Shown here: positions 1 through 7,934 of the stretch, one piece after another
Position numbering within the stretch: the first letter of the stretch is position 1
Layout: the number at the start of each line of letters is the position of its first letter
The notes under the pieces: generated by a model
Seen by the model: only the letters and a program-made list of their open reading frames with translations
Told to the model about the DNA's origin: nothing
Databases searched by the model: none
Translations under genes and position numbers: made by a program
DNA from: Oscillospiraceae bacterium
Lineage (GTDB): Bacteria; Bacillota; Clostridia; Oscillospirales; Ruminococcaceae
Length of the DNA: 11,651 bases
NCBI GenBank assembly: GCA_003508605.1
Contig: DNUB01000307.1
Coordinates: 665 to 12,315, forward strand
Reading direction: 5' to 3'

Positions 1-3000
1 TGTGGCGTCGCTTTTTAAATAATTAACAGGCAAAAACTTAATGCCTCGGTTAAGCATTTCATAAATCAGCAAATATGCTTCAACCATTGACTTTTCCTTA
101 GGACCTGCGTCAGGATTGGCTTGAATCTGCTGAATACGGCTTTTAACCGCAGATTTTCCCTCCAATACCGTTTTAACCTCGATATTTTCGGTATGCTTGG
201 TTAAAATTGCCGCATAAAAGGCAGAGGGACGGTATATTTTAAACCAGCCCAATTTTACCGCACCGGTTACATAAGCCGCCGCATGCGCTTTAGGGAACAT
301 ATACTTAATTTTTTTACAGCTTTCCACATACCAATCGGGAACGTTATTGTCCTTAAAGGCCTGATAAATGGTATCGTCAAAAAGCTTTTTTGCATTTCCC
401 TTACGTGTGATTTCCATTATTTTAAAGGCAAGACCCGGTTCAACGCCCTTATGCATAAGGTAAACCATTATGTTGTCACGGGTTCCTATTACCTCGGAAA
501 TGGTGCAGGTGCCATTGGCGATAAGATCCTTTGCGTTGCCCACATACACGTCCGTGCCGTGAGAAAGCCCGGAAATCTGCAAAAGGTCGGAAAAAAGCTT
601 GGGCTTTGAATCCTTCAGCATCTGAATGGTAAAGCTCGTTCCAAATTCGGGGAGTCCGTATGTTCCCAAAGGCAGCAGCGCAGGGTCTTCCTCTTCAAAA
701 TTGAGTGCCTTGGTGGAGGTAAACAAGCTTAGAACCTGTGAATCGGAGGTGGGAATATCCGCAATTTTTAACCCGGTGGAATCCTCCAAATGCTTATAAA
801 GTGTGGGAACATCATGCCCCAGCTCGTCAAGCTTTAGTATGGTGTCATGCAAAGCATGGAAGTCAAAGTGTGTTGTAATAACATCCTTTGTAGCATCGTC
901 GGCAGGTCTTTGAACCGGCGAAAAATCGTATATTTCATATGCATCGGGAACGACGACCATTCCGCCGGGATGCTGCGAGGTGGTGCGTTTAACGCCTGTA
1001 AAGCCTATGGCGAGCCTGGTCATTTCCGCATTGTTATATGTTCTGCCCTTTTCCTGCATATACTTTTTAACAAAACCCAGTGCGGTTTTGTCCTGTATAG
1101 CTGAAATCGTACCTGCCTTGAACACATGATCCTTACCGAAAAGCTCTTCCGTATATCTGTGTGACTGAGCCTGATATTCGCCGCTGAAGTTAAGGTCAAT
1201 ATCGGGGGCTTTATCTCCCTTAAATCCGAGAAAGGTTTCAAAAGGAATATCGTGTCCGTCCCTTTCCATTTCCTCGCCGCAAACTGGACAGTTTTTAGCA
1301 GGAAGGTCATATCCTGACTGAACTGTACCATCGGTAATAAATTCATTATGGCGGCATTTTTTACATCTGTAATGAGGGGGTAAGGGATTGACCTCGGAGA
1401 TCCCCGACAAGGTAGCTACTACGGAAGAACCCACCGAACCCCTCGAGCCTACCAGATAACCGCATTCGTTGGACTTTTTAACAAGCTTCTGCGCTATCAT
1501 ATAAAGCACCGAGAAGCCGTATTTTATAATGGCATTAAGCTCCTTGTTGAGCCTGTCTTCAACCACCTTCGGCAGTTCATCTCCGTACAGCTCATGAGCC
1601 TTGTTCCAGCAAAGGCTCTGCAGCTCCTCCTCCGCTCCGTCGATATAAGGAGTATACGTGCCAAGGGGAATAGGCCGCAAATCCTCAACCATATCCGCTA
1701 TTTTATTGGTATTGGTAACAACCACCTCATAAGCTTTTTCAGCACCTAAATAAGCAAATTCCTCCAGCATTTCCTCCGTTGTGCGCAAATACAGCGGTGC
1801 TTGATATGCGGCGTCGTTATAGCCCTGACCCGTTTGCAGTATTTCACGGAATATGGCGTTTTCCTTATCCATAAAATGCACGTCGCAGGTGGCGACAACA
1901 GGCTTATTCAACTTTTCTCCAAGGGCAACTATCTTTTTGTTTATCTCCTGCAAATCCTCTACAGAGTTTACCTTGCCCTCTCTTAAAAGAAACATATTGT
2001 TGCCCACAGGCTGAATTTCCAGGTAGTCGTAGAAATTGGCGATCTCTTGTATACTTTCCTCGGATCTGCCCTCGAAAATAGCTCTGTACAGTTCTCCTGC
2101 TTCACACGCACTGCCGATTATCAGCCCTTCACGGTGATTTTTCAGCTCCGACATCGGTATGCGGGGCTTTTTAAAATAATAATTAAGGTTGGAATAGGAT
2201 ATAAGCTTGTACAGATTTTTAAGTCCCGTATTGTTTTTGGCAATAATAATCTGATGGTACGCAGGCATTTTTTTAACGTCTATATTTCCCACAGCCGTAT
2301 TTAAATCGCCTAATTTTTCAATAGTTCTGCCCTTTGAAGAGATATCTATAAGCTTGATAAAAATCATTGCAAGCATTTTCGCATCATCGCTTGCCCTGTG
2401 ATGGTTAAAATCCCCGCAGCCCAATTCATCAGCCATGGCGTCAAGGGTATACTTCTTTTTATTGGGTATAGCCGCCCTGCACAGCTTTAAGGTATCTATA
2501 TAGGGGTTGTGAAAGCTTATTTTATTTCTCTCGCAGGCAACACGTATGAAGGAAGTGTCAAAATCCGCATTGTGAGCTATAAGCGGCGCATCTCCGCAAA
2601 ACTCCAAAAATTTTAATACTGCTTCCCCTTCGCTTGGCGCATCGGCTACCATTTCATCGGTAATGCCCGTTAGTTCCGTTATATTTTCGGGGATATGCTT
2701 TTGGGGATTTACAAAGGTGTTAAATTCCTCCGCAACCTCTAAATTACGCAGTCTTACCGCTCCGATTTCGGTAATTCTTTCAGAAGCCTGTGAAAGACCT
2801 GTTGTTTCTATATCAAAAACTATTATATCATCATTAATAGAACGGTTGGTGCAGCCCTCCACCAATGAATGCCCGTCATTGACAAAGTATGCCTCCATAC
2901 CGAACAGGATTTTAAACTTAGTGTCGGGATTTCCTTTCCTTATGGCGTTTAGCGCATTCATAGCATCGGGATAAGCCTGTACGTTTCCGTGGTCGGTAAT

Positions 3001-4173
3001 TGCCACAGCCTTGTGACCCCACTCAAAGGCTCTTTTTACCAGATCTCCTGCGGGAGTTATTCCGTCCAGGTCGGACATATTTGTGTGAAGGTGAAGCTCC
3101 ACACGCTTTTCGAGCGCATTATCCTTTTTTCTGATTTTCTTCACCTTCATTATGGACTTAGGCTCAAGGTAATTTGATTTTGTAAAGGTATCAAATTTAA
3201 AATCTCCGTTTACAAGCAGGGTGTTTCCGTTTTTTATAAAGCCGAAATCTCCCGCTTTTTCGGAATCGGTAAATACCCTTAGAGTCTGGGAGTTGGTATA
3301 ATCCGTAAAGAATGCGGTTATAATCGTATATTTTCCGTCTTTAATCGTTTTTTCTTCAACGCTGAAAACTTCTCCCCAAAATGTTACGTCATTTTGCTCG
3401 TCAAATACATCGCTCATAGCTACAGGAGGGTTATTGACAGCCTTGCCCGCCAGCAGCTCAGCCTCGTTTTCCAAAATGTCGGATTCAAACATCAGCGGAA
3501 CTTTTTCGGGTTCCTTATGTACGGTCATACCCCTTGAACGCTTTTGAGGGACGCTTCCGACTCCGCCCGAGTAACCTTCCTTATAGCTTTTCCTTTTTTC
3601 TCCGTCAGAAGGCGGCGGAGCGGGAATATACGCTTCGGGAGGGGGAGGAGGAAGACTTACATCGTCAAGCTTTATCTTTTCCTCTCTGTTGTCTATGTCA
3701 ACGGCGGTAACTCCGTCAAAAATGACATTTATTGATACATCAAAAAAGCCTTTGGCGTATTTTTCGATTTCCTTATCGATCTTACTTTCACTCAGTATAT
3801 CGCCGCCGCCGTTTTTTAAGCTGATCTCATATATTCCGTCGCCCTCGGAAATTTCCGCATTGTTTAAATATCCGTTTATTTTTCCTTTTAACGATGGCTT
3901 TGAACGCATCATTTCAATTATATGATAAAGCATATCGGAGGAAAATAATACCGAAGGGTACTTCGGATATATTTCCGCCGATTTCAGCCCAAGCTCCCTT
4001 GCTATTATCTCGCCGGCTGTGATTATGTCATTCGCTTCGGGAACATCGTCCATTAACAGCTGAATAAGCATTGTTTTACTTTTTTTATTATATATGATCG
4101 AACATACCTCGCCGCCGCTTACTTCCTTGCCAAAATCGGCATTTTCAAATAAATCGCATAACTTTTTTGACAT
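1..4173 (-). CDS. polC: PolC-type DNA polymerase III alpha subunit (3' end beyond the window)
   Basis: This is the replicative DNA polymerase of low-GC Gram-positives, combining 5'-3' synthesis and 3'-5' proofreading in one chain. The frame is open for 1391 codons from the ATG to the left edge. Visible in order: an N-terminal domain (about 1-165), a proline-rich linker (174-190), an OB-fold region, a PHP domain opening with HLHT (361-364), a proofreading exonuclease inserted in the PHP domain with DIETTG (454-459) and HHRASDDA near 591-598, a zinc knuckle (C937, C940, C962, C965), and the catalytic DID (D991, D993) with a third acid at D1116 in LKLDELGHD. Compared with Bacillus subtilis PolC from memory, about 70 residues are missing at the C-terminus, including the helix-hairpin-helix end and clamp-binding peptide. 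The start has an SD (AGAGGAA) 7 nt upstream. It follows ispG after 211 bp and probably has its own promoter. Confidence 0.97.
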   Translation of the reverse strand, partial: MSKKLCDLFENADFGKEVSGGEVCSIIYNKKSKTMLIQLLMDDVPEANDIITAGEIIARELGLKSAEIYPKYPSVLFSSDMLYHIIEMMRSKPSLKGKINGYLNNAEISEGDGIYEISLKNGGGDILSESKIDKEIEKYAKGFFDVSINVIFDGVTAVDIDNREEKIKLDDVSLPPPPPEAYIPAPPPSDGEKRKSYKEGYSGGVGSVPQKRSRGMTVHKEPEKVPLMFESDILENEAELLAGKAVNNPPVAMSDVFDEQNDVTFWGEVFSVEEKTIKDGKYTIITAFFTDYTNSQTLRVFTDSEKAGDFGFIKNGNTLLVNGDFKFDTFTKSNYLEPKSIMKVKKIRKKDNALEKRVELHLHTNMSDLDGITPAGDLVKRAFEWGHKAVAITDHGNVQAYPDAMNALNAIRKGNPDTKFKILFGMEAYFVNDGHSLVEGCTNRSINDDIIVFDIETTGLSQASERITEIGAVRLRNLEVAEEFNTFVNPQKHIPENITELTGITDEMVADAPSEGEAVLKFLEFCGDAPLIAHNADFDTSFIRVACERNKISFHNPYIDTLKLCRAAIPNKKKYTLDAMADELGCGDFNHHRASDDAKMLAMIFIKLIDISSKGRTIEKLGDLNTAVGNIDVKKMPAYHQIIIAKNNTGLKNLYKLISYSNLNYYFKKPRIPMSELKNHREGLIIGSACEAGELYRAIFEGRSEESIQEIANFYDYLEIQPVGNNMFLLREGKVNSVEDLQEINKKIVALGEKLNKPVVATCDVHFMDKENAIFREILQTGQGYNDAAYQAPLYLRTTEEMLEEFAYLGAEKAYEVVVTNTNKIADMVEDLRPIPLGTYTPYIDGAEEELQSLCWNKAHELYGDELPKVVEDRLNKELNAIIKYGFSVLYMIAQKLVKKSNECGYLVGSRGSVGSSVVATLSGISEVNPLPPHYRCKKCRHNEFITDGTVQSGYDLPAKNCPVCGEEMERDGHDIPFETFLGFKGDKAPDIDLNFSGEYQAQSHRYTEELFGKDHVFKAGTISAIQDKTALGFVKKYMQEKGRTYNNAEMTRLAIGFTGVKRTTSQHPGGMVVVPDAYEIYDFSPVQRPADDATKDVITTHFDFHALHDTILKLDELGHDVPTLYKHLEDSTGLKIADIPTSDSQVLSLFTSTKALNFEEEDPALLPLGTYGLPEFGTSFTIQMLKDSKPKLFSDLLQISGLSHGTDVYVGNAKDLIANGTCTISEVIGTRDNIMVYLMHKGVEPGLAFKIMEITRKGNAKKLFDDTIYQAFKDNNVPDWYVESCKKIKYMFPKAHAAAYVTGAVKLGWFKIYRPSAFYAAILTKHTENIEVKTVLEGKSAVKSRIQQIQANPDAGPKEKSMVEAYLLIYEMLNRGIKFLPVNYLKSDAT

Positions 4174-4180
4174 CTCGTTT

Positions 4181-4187
4181 TTCCTCT
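4181..4187 (-). promoter_or_regulatory. Ribosome binding site of polC
   Basis: AGAGGAA lies 7 nt before the ATG at 4173 and supports that start. No other in-frame start with a comparable site is evident nearby. Confidence 0.75.
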
Positions 4188-4287
4188 GTATATTAACAAT
4201 TTAAAGCGTATTCGCATAAAATCCCTATGCAGACCTTCGGGTAATACTGTAACCCCGACAAAGCAAAGGTTTCGGGAATGTTATCAC

Positions 4288-4316
4288 ATTATAAACAGAA
4301 ATAGGCAAAATGTGCA
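4288..4316 (-). promoter_or_regulatory. Candidate sigma-A promoter of polC
   Basis: A perfect -10 box TATAAT (4288-4293) lies exactly 17 nt downstream of TGCACA (4311-4316), which matches 4 of 6 bases of the TTGACA -35 consensus. Transcription would start near 4281, giving a leader of about 105 nt before the polC ATG. The placement in a 211-bp gap fits a separate promoter that lets polC be expressed independently of the genes upstream. This is sequence matching only. Confidence 0.5.
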
Positions 4317-4324
4317 TACTTACC

Positions 4325-4334
4325 TTTGCGCAAA
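4325..4334. repeat. Perfect palindrome upstream of the polC promoter
   Basis: TTTGCGCAAA is fully self-complementary and lies 8 nt upstream of the candidate polC -35 box, a place where a DNA-binding regulator could act. A 10-bp palindrome can also arise by chance, and no known operator is recognised. Confidence 0.3.
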
Positions 4335-4384
4335 CACGCAGCAACCGAATAATCGGGAAAATCCCCCAAAAACGCTGCCCTCAA

Positions 4385-5419
4385 TTAAAGCTTGTCTATT
4401 TCTTCAAGCAAGACCGGGAGCAGTTCTTCCTCCCTTACCTTGCAAATTATCTTTCCTTTTTTGAAAACAAGACCCTCGCCATTCCCTCCGGCTATACCTA
4501 TATCCGCTTCTCTCGCCTCTCCCGGACCGTTGACAATACAGCCCATAACTGCGACCTTAATATTTTTATGTACATTCGCCACGGCTTCCTCGACCTTATG
4601 AGCCAAGCCGATCAAATCTATCTGAGTTCTGCCGCAGGTAGGACAGGAAACTATTTCAACGGTATTTTTCCCTCTGCCCGCCGCAGCTAATATATCATTA
4701 GCCGCCTTAATTTCGAGAAGAGGATTTTCCGTAAGGGAAACTCTTATTGTATCCCCTATTCCGTCGCAAAGCAAGGAACCTATTCCTATGGCGGATTTTA
4801 TAACGCCCATTCTCTCCGTTCCCGCTTCGGTAACACCCAAATGCAGGGGATAATCGCATTTTTCGTTAAGCAGCCGATATGCCCTTATCATAACGGGCAC
4901 AGAGGAAGCTTTTATGGAAATTACCGTGTCTTCAAAATCCTGACGCTCCAAAAGCCTGACATGGTTTAATGCGCTTTCAACCAGGGCTTCAGCACAGGGA
5001 GAACCGTATTTTTCAAGCAGAGGTTTTTCCAAAGAACCCGAATTAACTCCGACCCTTATAGGAATATTGTATCGCCTGCAAGCTCTGCAGACCTCCCTGA
5101 CCTTATCCTCCGAGCCTACATTTCCCGGATTTATCCTAAGCTTATCCACTCCCATTTCGGCACATTTTAAGGCGATTTTATAATCAAAGTGAATATCCGC
5201 TACCAATGGAATGGAAATCCTGTTTTTTATTGCAGGAATAAGCTGCGCCGCTTCAACGGCAGGCACAGAGACTCTCACAATCTCACACCCGGCCTTTTCC
5301 AGCTGAACAGCCTGATTAACATTTCCTTCAACATCTTCATAGGGTATGTTAAGCATTGACTGAACATAAATATTTCCGTCGCCTAAGGTTAAGCCTCCGA
5401 CCTTTACTTTCTTTTTCAA
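4385..5419 (-). CDS. ispG: 4-hydroxy-3-methylbut-2-en-1-yl diphosphate synthase (flavodoxin type)
   Basis: IspG (GcpE) performs the penultimate step of the MEP isoprenoid pathway, reductively opening methylerythritol cyclodiphosphate to HMBPP with a [4Fe-4S] cluster. The chain shows the TIM-barrel part (VKVGG near the start, VADIHFDYKIAL, LRINPGN, GVNSGSLEK, HLGVTEAG) followed by the cluster domain with CPTC (C259, C262), C294 and E301 in GCIVNGPGE, matching the Cys3-Glu ligand set known for the family. I choose the TTG at 5419, giving 344 residues, because family members begin just before the VKVGG strand and GAGGG lies about 10 nt upstream. The ATG at 5512 would add 31 residues without family resemblance and has no SD. 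It follows rseP after 182 bp. Identity is certain; the start is probable. Confidence 0.95.
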   Translation of the reverse strand: MKKKVKVGGLTLGDGNIYVQSMLNIPYEDVEGNVNQAVQLEKAGCEIVRVSVPAVEAAQLIPAIKNRISIPLVADIHFDYKIALKCAEMGVDKLRINPGNVGSEDKVREVCRACRRYNIPIRVGVNSGSLEKPLLEKYGSPCAEALVESALNHVRLLERQDFEDTVISIKASSVPVMIRAYRLLNEKCDYPLHLGVTEAGTERMGVIKSAIGIGSLLCDGIGDTIRVSLTENPLLEIKAANDILAAAGRGKNTVEIVSCPTCGRTQIDLIGLAHKVEEAVANVHKNIKVAVMGCIVNGPGEAREADIGIAGGNGEGLVFKKGKIICKVREEELLPVLLEEIDKL

Positions 5420-5601
5420 AATAACACTTCCCTCTAATACTGTCCGTAAATCAGATACGGAATAATCCGCATAAAATATGTCCGGCGCAGAAAAAACAAC
5501 GCTATACGCCATACGGCATGGCAGCTTGACGCCGTAAAAGCACAGGATTTTCCACAGATCTTCGTAAAATTTGTATAAATTTTTTCGGCGAATAACCGTG
5601 T
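5420..5601. other. rseP-ispG leader region
   Basis: With the TTG start of ispG this gap is 182 bp. Read on the minus strand it has an A/T-rich hairpin AAAATTT-ATAC-AAATTTT just after rseP, then GCCAT/ATGGC with a 5-nt loop enclosed by CGGCG/CGCCG, and TCCGTA/TACGGA with a 7-nt loop directly before the ispG ribosome binding site. No hairpin is followed directly by a T-run, so a classical terminator is not evident. No confident promoter pair is seen. It may simply be a spacer, or a leader that affects ispG translation. Confidence 0.4.
5430..5435 (-). promoter_or_regulatory. Ribosome binding site deciding a TTG start for ispG
   Basis: AGAGGG lies about 10 nt upstream of the TTG at 5419 (8 nt if the following AA is counted). 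The alternative ATG at 5512 has no purine-rich site in front of it, so this site is the main reason for choosing the TTG start. Confidence 0.6.
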
Positions 5602-6669
5602 TTATCCCGTAACCAGCTTAATAATATCGTTAAAGGTAATAACAAGCATCAGCAGCATAAGCGCAGCAAACCCGATAAAATGGACTATTCCCTCATGTTC
5701 GGGCTTAATAGGTCTGCGCCGTATAAGCTCTATTACAAGAAAAATAATTCTGCTGCCGTCAAGAGCCGGAATAGGCAAAAGATTCATTATTCCTAAATTT
5801 ATGGTAATAAACGCTACCATAGAAAGAAAGTTTACCGCATTTTCCTTAAAGTTAGCTCCCGACGTAGTTGTCTGAGTAATAACCGAAACGGTGCCCACCG
5901 GTCCCGAAAGATCGTTTAAGCCATAGGTTCCGCTGACAAGATCAATAAGTGAAATCCATACAAGCCTTCCGTAGCTTGCAGCCTCCTTAAAGCTGTAGGC
6001 GAATAAGTTTCCGAAATTTATTTTATAGGCACGCACTATAAAGTCTACGGAAACACTGTTTCCCCTCTCGCTGCTTACGGCTGCAAAGCGGACGTCATCA
6101 AGGGTTATTGTTTCTCCGTCCCGTTTAACCTTAAAGGAATAGCTGATAAATTTCTCGTTTTCATCCGCCTTCATCGCTTTATTCTGTAAGGCATATGATA
6201 TATCCATAGAGCTCCATATGGAATGACCGTTAATGCTGATTATTTCGTCGCCCTCCTGCAAATACTCGGACGATACGGGGTTGTCTCCGCCGAATTTTGC
6301 AATTTCCGGAGTGATTACAATACCGCTTATAATAATTACCACTGCGCATATGATAACGCCTAAGACCAAATTCATAACCGGTCCTGCCGCAAGTACAATC
6401 ATTCGCTGCCAAACGGGCTTATTCCTAAAGCTCCTGGGATCGTCGCTTTCCTCGTCTTCTCCAAGCTGAACCGAGCCGCCCAAGGGCAAAAGCTTGACGG
6501 TATACAAGGTTTCCTTGCCCTGTATTTTAAAAAGTCTCGGTCCCATTCCCAAAGAAAACTCACTGACCTTCATTCCGCAGGCTTTGGCTGCAAAAAAATG
6601 ACCCATCTCATGAATAATTATCATAAGACAAAAAGCAAGTATTGCTAAAACAATAGTAAAAAAAGTCAT
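5602..6669 (-). CDS. rseP: RIP metalloprotease RseP (site-2 protease)
   Basis: This is an integral membrane zinc protease of the S2P family (M50B), called RasP/YluC in Bacillus, that cleaves membrane-spanning substrates such as anti-sigma factors and remnant signal peptides. The 355-residue chain has HEMGH (residues 20-24) in the first transmembrane segment for zinc binding, a second hydrophobic segment at about 88-118, a single PDZ-like domain at about 125-195, the family motif SGPVGT, and NLLPIPALDG with the third zinc ligand D304, followed by a last membrane segment. I start at 6669 rather than the in-frame ATG at 6690 because AAAGGAG lies 5 nt upstream of 6669, and the hydrophobic N-terminus then begins at once. 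It follows dxr after 31 bp and is surely co-transcribed with it. The substrate here is unknown. Confidence 0.96.
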   Translation of the reverse strand: MTFFTIVLAILAFCLMIIIHEMGHFFAAKACGMKVSEFSLGMGPRLFKIQGKETLYTVKLLPLGGSVQLGEDEESDDPRSFRNKPVWQRMIVLAAGPVMNLVLGVIICAVVIIISGIVITPEIAKFGGDNPVSSEYLQEGDEIISINGHSIWSSMDISYALQNKAMKADENEKFISYSFKVKRDGETITLDDVRFAAVSSERGNSVSVDFIVRAYKINFGNLFAYSFKEAASYGRLVWISLIDLVSGTYGLNDLSGPVGTVSVITQTTTSGANFKENAVNFLSMVAFITINLGIMNLLPIPALDGSRIIFLVIELIRRRPIKPEHEGIVHFIGFAALMLLMLVITFNDIIKLVTG

Positions 6670-6674
6670 ATTGT

Positions 6675-6681
6675 CTCCTTT
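6675..6681 (-). promoter_or_regulatory. Ribosome binding site deciding the rseP start
   Basis: AAAGGAG lies 5 nt before the ATG at 6669. It falls inside the reading frame that would start at the ATG at 6690, which itself has no SD, so translation most likely begins at 6669. Confidence 0.75.
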
Positions 6682-6700
6682 AACAGTCATAATTTTTGTT

Positions 6701-7828
6701 CTAAACTATTCTATTTTCTGTCTCTTTTTCTGTATCCAAAATTATTTCGGGAGTAAGCTCCTTTGAAAAGCTTACATTTTCCATAGCCCACCGTATTTTT
6801 TCGCTTATCTCAAAAAATCTGATCCTATCCTCCAAAAACAGCCTGACGGCGACTTCGTTGGCTTTGTTCATAATACAAGGCATATTCCCGCCTTTTTTTA
6901 ATGCATATCTTGCTAAATCCATACAGGGAAATACGCGGTCATCCGGTTTTTCAAAGGTCAGGCAGCCTATATCGGTTAGAGACAGCGGCTTTGCGGGCGA
7001 ATTAAATCTTTTGGGATAAGTTAAAGCAAGCTGAATAGGTATTCTCATATCGGGCATACCAAGCTGCCCTATTACAGAGCCGTCTTCAAATTCCACTGCG
7101 GAATGAAGAATGCTTTGCGGGTGAACGACTATTTCCACCTGCTCGGCAGAAGCTCCGAAAAGCCACACCGCTTCAATAAGCTCCAACCCTTTATTCATCA
7201 TCGTTGCGCTGTCTATGGTTATCTTTGCGCCCATAGACCAATTCGGATGCTTTAATGCCTGCTCCTTTGTAACATTTGCAAGCCGCTCTTTTGTATATCC
7301 CCTGAACGGTCCTCCCGAAGCGGTAAGGATAATCCTTTTAAGCTTATTCCCCATGCTTCCCATAAGAGACTGAAAAATTGCCGAATGCTCGCTGTCAATA
7401 GGCAAAAGCCGCACTCCCTTTTCCTTTGCGGCAGCGGTAATGATTTCTCCGCCTACCACCAAAGTCTCCTTATTTGCCAAAGCGACGTTATTTCCTGCGT
7501 TTATGGCTGTAAGAGTAGGAACAAAGCCCGCCATACCCACAACAGCGTTTACCGTGCTGTCACAGGGCAAGGCGGCAAGCTCACAGATTCCCTTTTTTCC
7601 GCAAAGAACTTTTACGGGAATATCGGAAACGGACTTTTTTAGCTCAAGGTATTTACTTTCATCGGCAACGCATACATATTCGGGCAGAAAATCTCTTGCC
7701 TGCTCCTCCAGCAGCTTGATATTACTGCCGGCGGACAACGCCTTCACCGTTATATTATGCAGCCTTGCCACCTCTAATACCTGCGTTCCTATCGAACCTG
7801 TAGAGCCTAAAAGAACTATTTCCTTCAT
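6701..7828 (-). CDS. dxr: 1-deoxy-D-xylulose 5-phosphate reductoisomerase
   Basis: Dxr (IspC) converts DXP to MEP with NADPH and a divalent metal, the first committed step of the MEP pathway and the target of fosmidomycin. The 375-residue protein starts with the Rossmann motif GSTGSIG (8-14), then LANKETLV (117-124), the metal and substrate site DSEH (D145, E147), ASGGPFR (170-176), HPNWSMGAKITIDSATMMNKGLELIEA with E216, and the C-terminal helical domain containing NKANEVAV (321-328). Length and motifs are normal. The start is fixed by the family N-terminus, yet no SD precedes it: the bases just upstream are T-rich. An extended -10 box sits 19 nt before the ATG, so a dxr transcript could have a leader of only about 12 nt. 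rseP follows after 31 bp. Confidence 0.97.
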   Translation of the reverse strand: MKEIVLLGSTGSIGTQVLEVARLHNITVKALSAGSNIKLLEEQARDFLPEYVCVADESKYLELKKSVSDIPVKVLCGKKGICELAALPCDSTVNAVVGMAGFVPTLTAINAGNNVALANKETLVVGGEIITAAAKEKGVRLLPIDSEHSAIFQSLMGSMGNKLKRIILTASGGPFRGYTKERLANVTKEQALKHPNWSMGAKITIDSATMMNKGLELIEAVWLFGASAEQVEIVVHPQSILHSAVEFEDGSVIGQLGMPDMRIPIQLALTYPKRFNSPAKPLSLTDIGCLTFEKPDDRVFPCMDLARYALKKGGNMPCIMNKANEVAVRLFLEDRIRFFEISEKIRWAMENVSFSKELTPEIILDTEKETENRIV

Positions 7829-7841
7829 AATGAAAAATTAA

Positions 7842-7929
7842 GCCGAAATTATACCAAGCCTTATGACAATGACATACCAATGCAGCAACGGCATTTGTAA
7901 AGTATTGCCCAGGCTTAATACAATTCGGC
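7842..7929 (-). repeat. 88-bp imperfect inverted-repeat element between cdsA and dxr
   Basis: The arms 7842-7861 and 7911-7929 are imperfectly complementary. On the plus strand there are three A/C mismatches and one unpaired A. In minus-strand RNA, the sense of the operon, all three mismatches become G-U wobbles, so the arms can pair over 19 positions with one bulge. The interior also folds: GGCAATAC can pair with GTATGTC (one bulge) around AATGC/GCATT with a 7-nt loop. It fills most of the cdsA-dxr gap. It could be a small MITE-like insertion or a structured mRNA segment. I see no clear target duplication and no second copy in the window. Confidence 0.5.
7848..7856 (-). promoter_or_regulatory. 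Candidate extended -10 promoter of dxr
   Basis: TGGTATAAT is a perfect extended -10 element (TGnTATAAT). No good -35 box is present at 17 nt, as expected for promoters that rely on the extended -10. The start would fall roughly 12 nt before the dxr ATG, giving a nearly leaderless message. The box is also part of the downstream arm of the inverted repeat at 7842-7929, so it could instead be a by-product of that structure. Confidence 0.4.
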
Positions 7930-7934
7930 GGTTT

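Larger units (their letters stand above)
4174..4384. other. ispG-polC intergenic region
   Basis: This 211-bp gap contains no credible gene. It holds the candidate polC promoter, a perfect 10-bp palindrome TTTGCGCAAA (4325-4334) a few bases upstream of the -35 box, and short weak hairpins after the ispG stop (GGGA/TCCC and CCGA/TCGG). None of the hairpins is followed by a T-run in the minus-strand direction, so I do not see a Rho-independent terminator after ispG and read-through into polC is possible. Confidence 0.6.

Noticed and set aside
4310..4690. 126-residue plus-strand open frame over the ispG end and the ispG-polC gap
   Set aside because: It is antisense to the ispG 3' end over most of its length, has no SD that I can see and no recognisable domain; it reads as a shadow frame.
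5142..5150. TTATCCACT, close to the DnaA box consensus
   Set aside because: A single one-mismatch site within ispG coding sequence, with no cluster of boxes or AT-rich unwinding region, does not indicate an origin.
5420..5512. N-terminal extension of IspG from the ATG at 5512
   Set aside because: There is no SD before it, the 31 residues do not look like the family N-terminus, and a better-placed TTG with an SD exists.
5551..5560. TTTCCACAG in the rseP-ispG gap, resembling half of a DnaA box
   Set aside because: It is isolated and imperfect, and the gap has no other origin-like feature.
5566..5583. A/T hairpin AAAATTT/AAATTTT after rseP as a terminator
   Set aside because: The stem is pure A/T and is not followed by a T-run on the minus strand, so it would be a poor terminator for rseP.
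7440..7841. 133-residue plus-strand open frame opposite dxr
   Set aside because: It is fully antisense to the certain dxr gene and its sequence shows no family features.
7838..7894. Possible 18-codon peptide on the minus strand in the cdsA-dxr gap, ending just before dxr
   Set aside because: No ribosome binding site precedes its ATG, and it lies inside the inverted-repeat structure; nothing supports translation.
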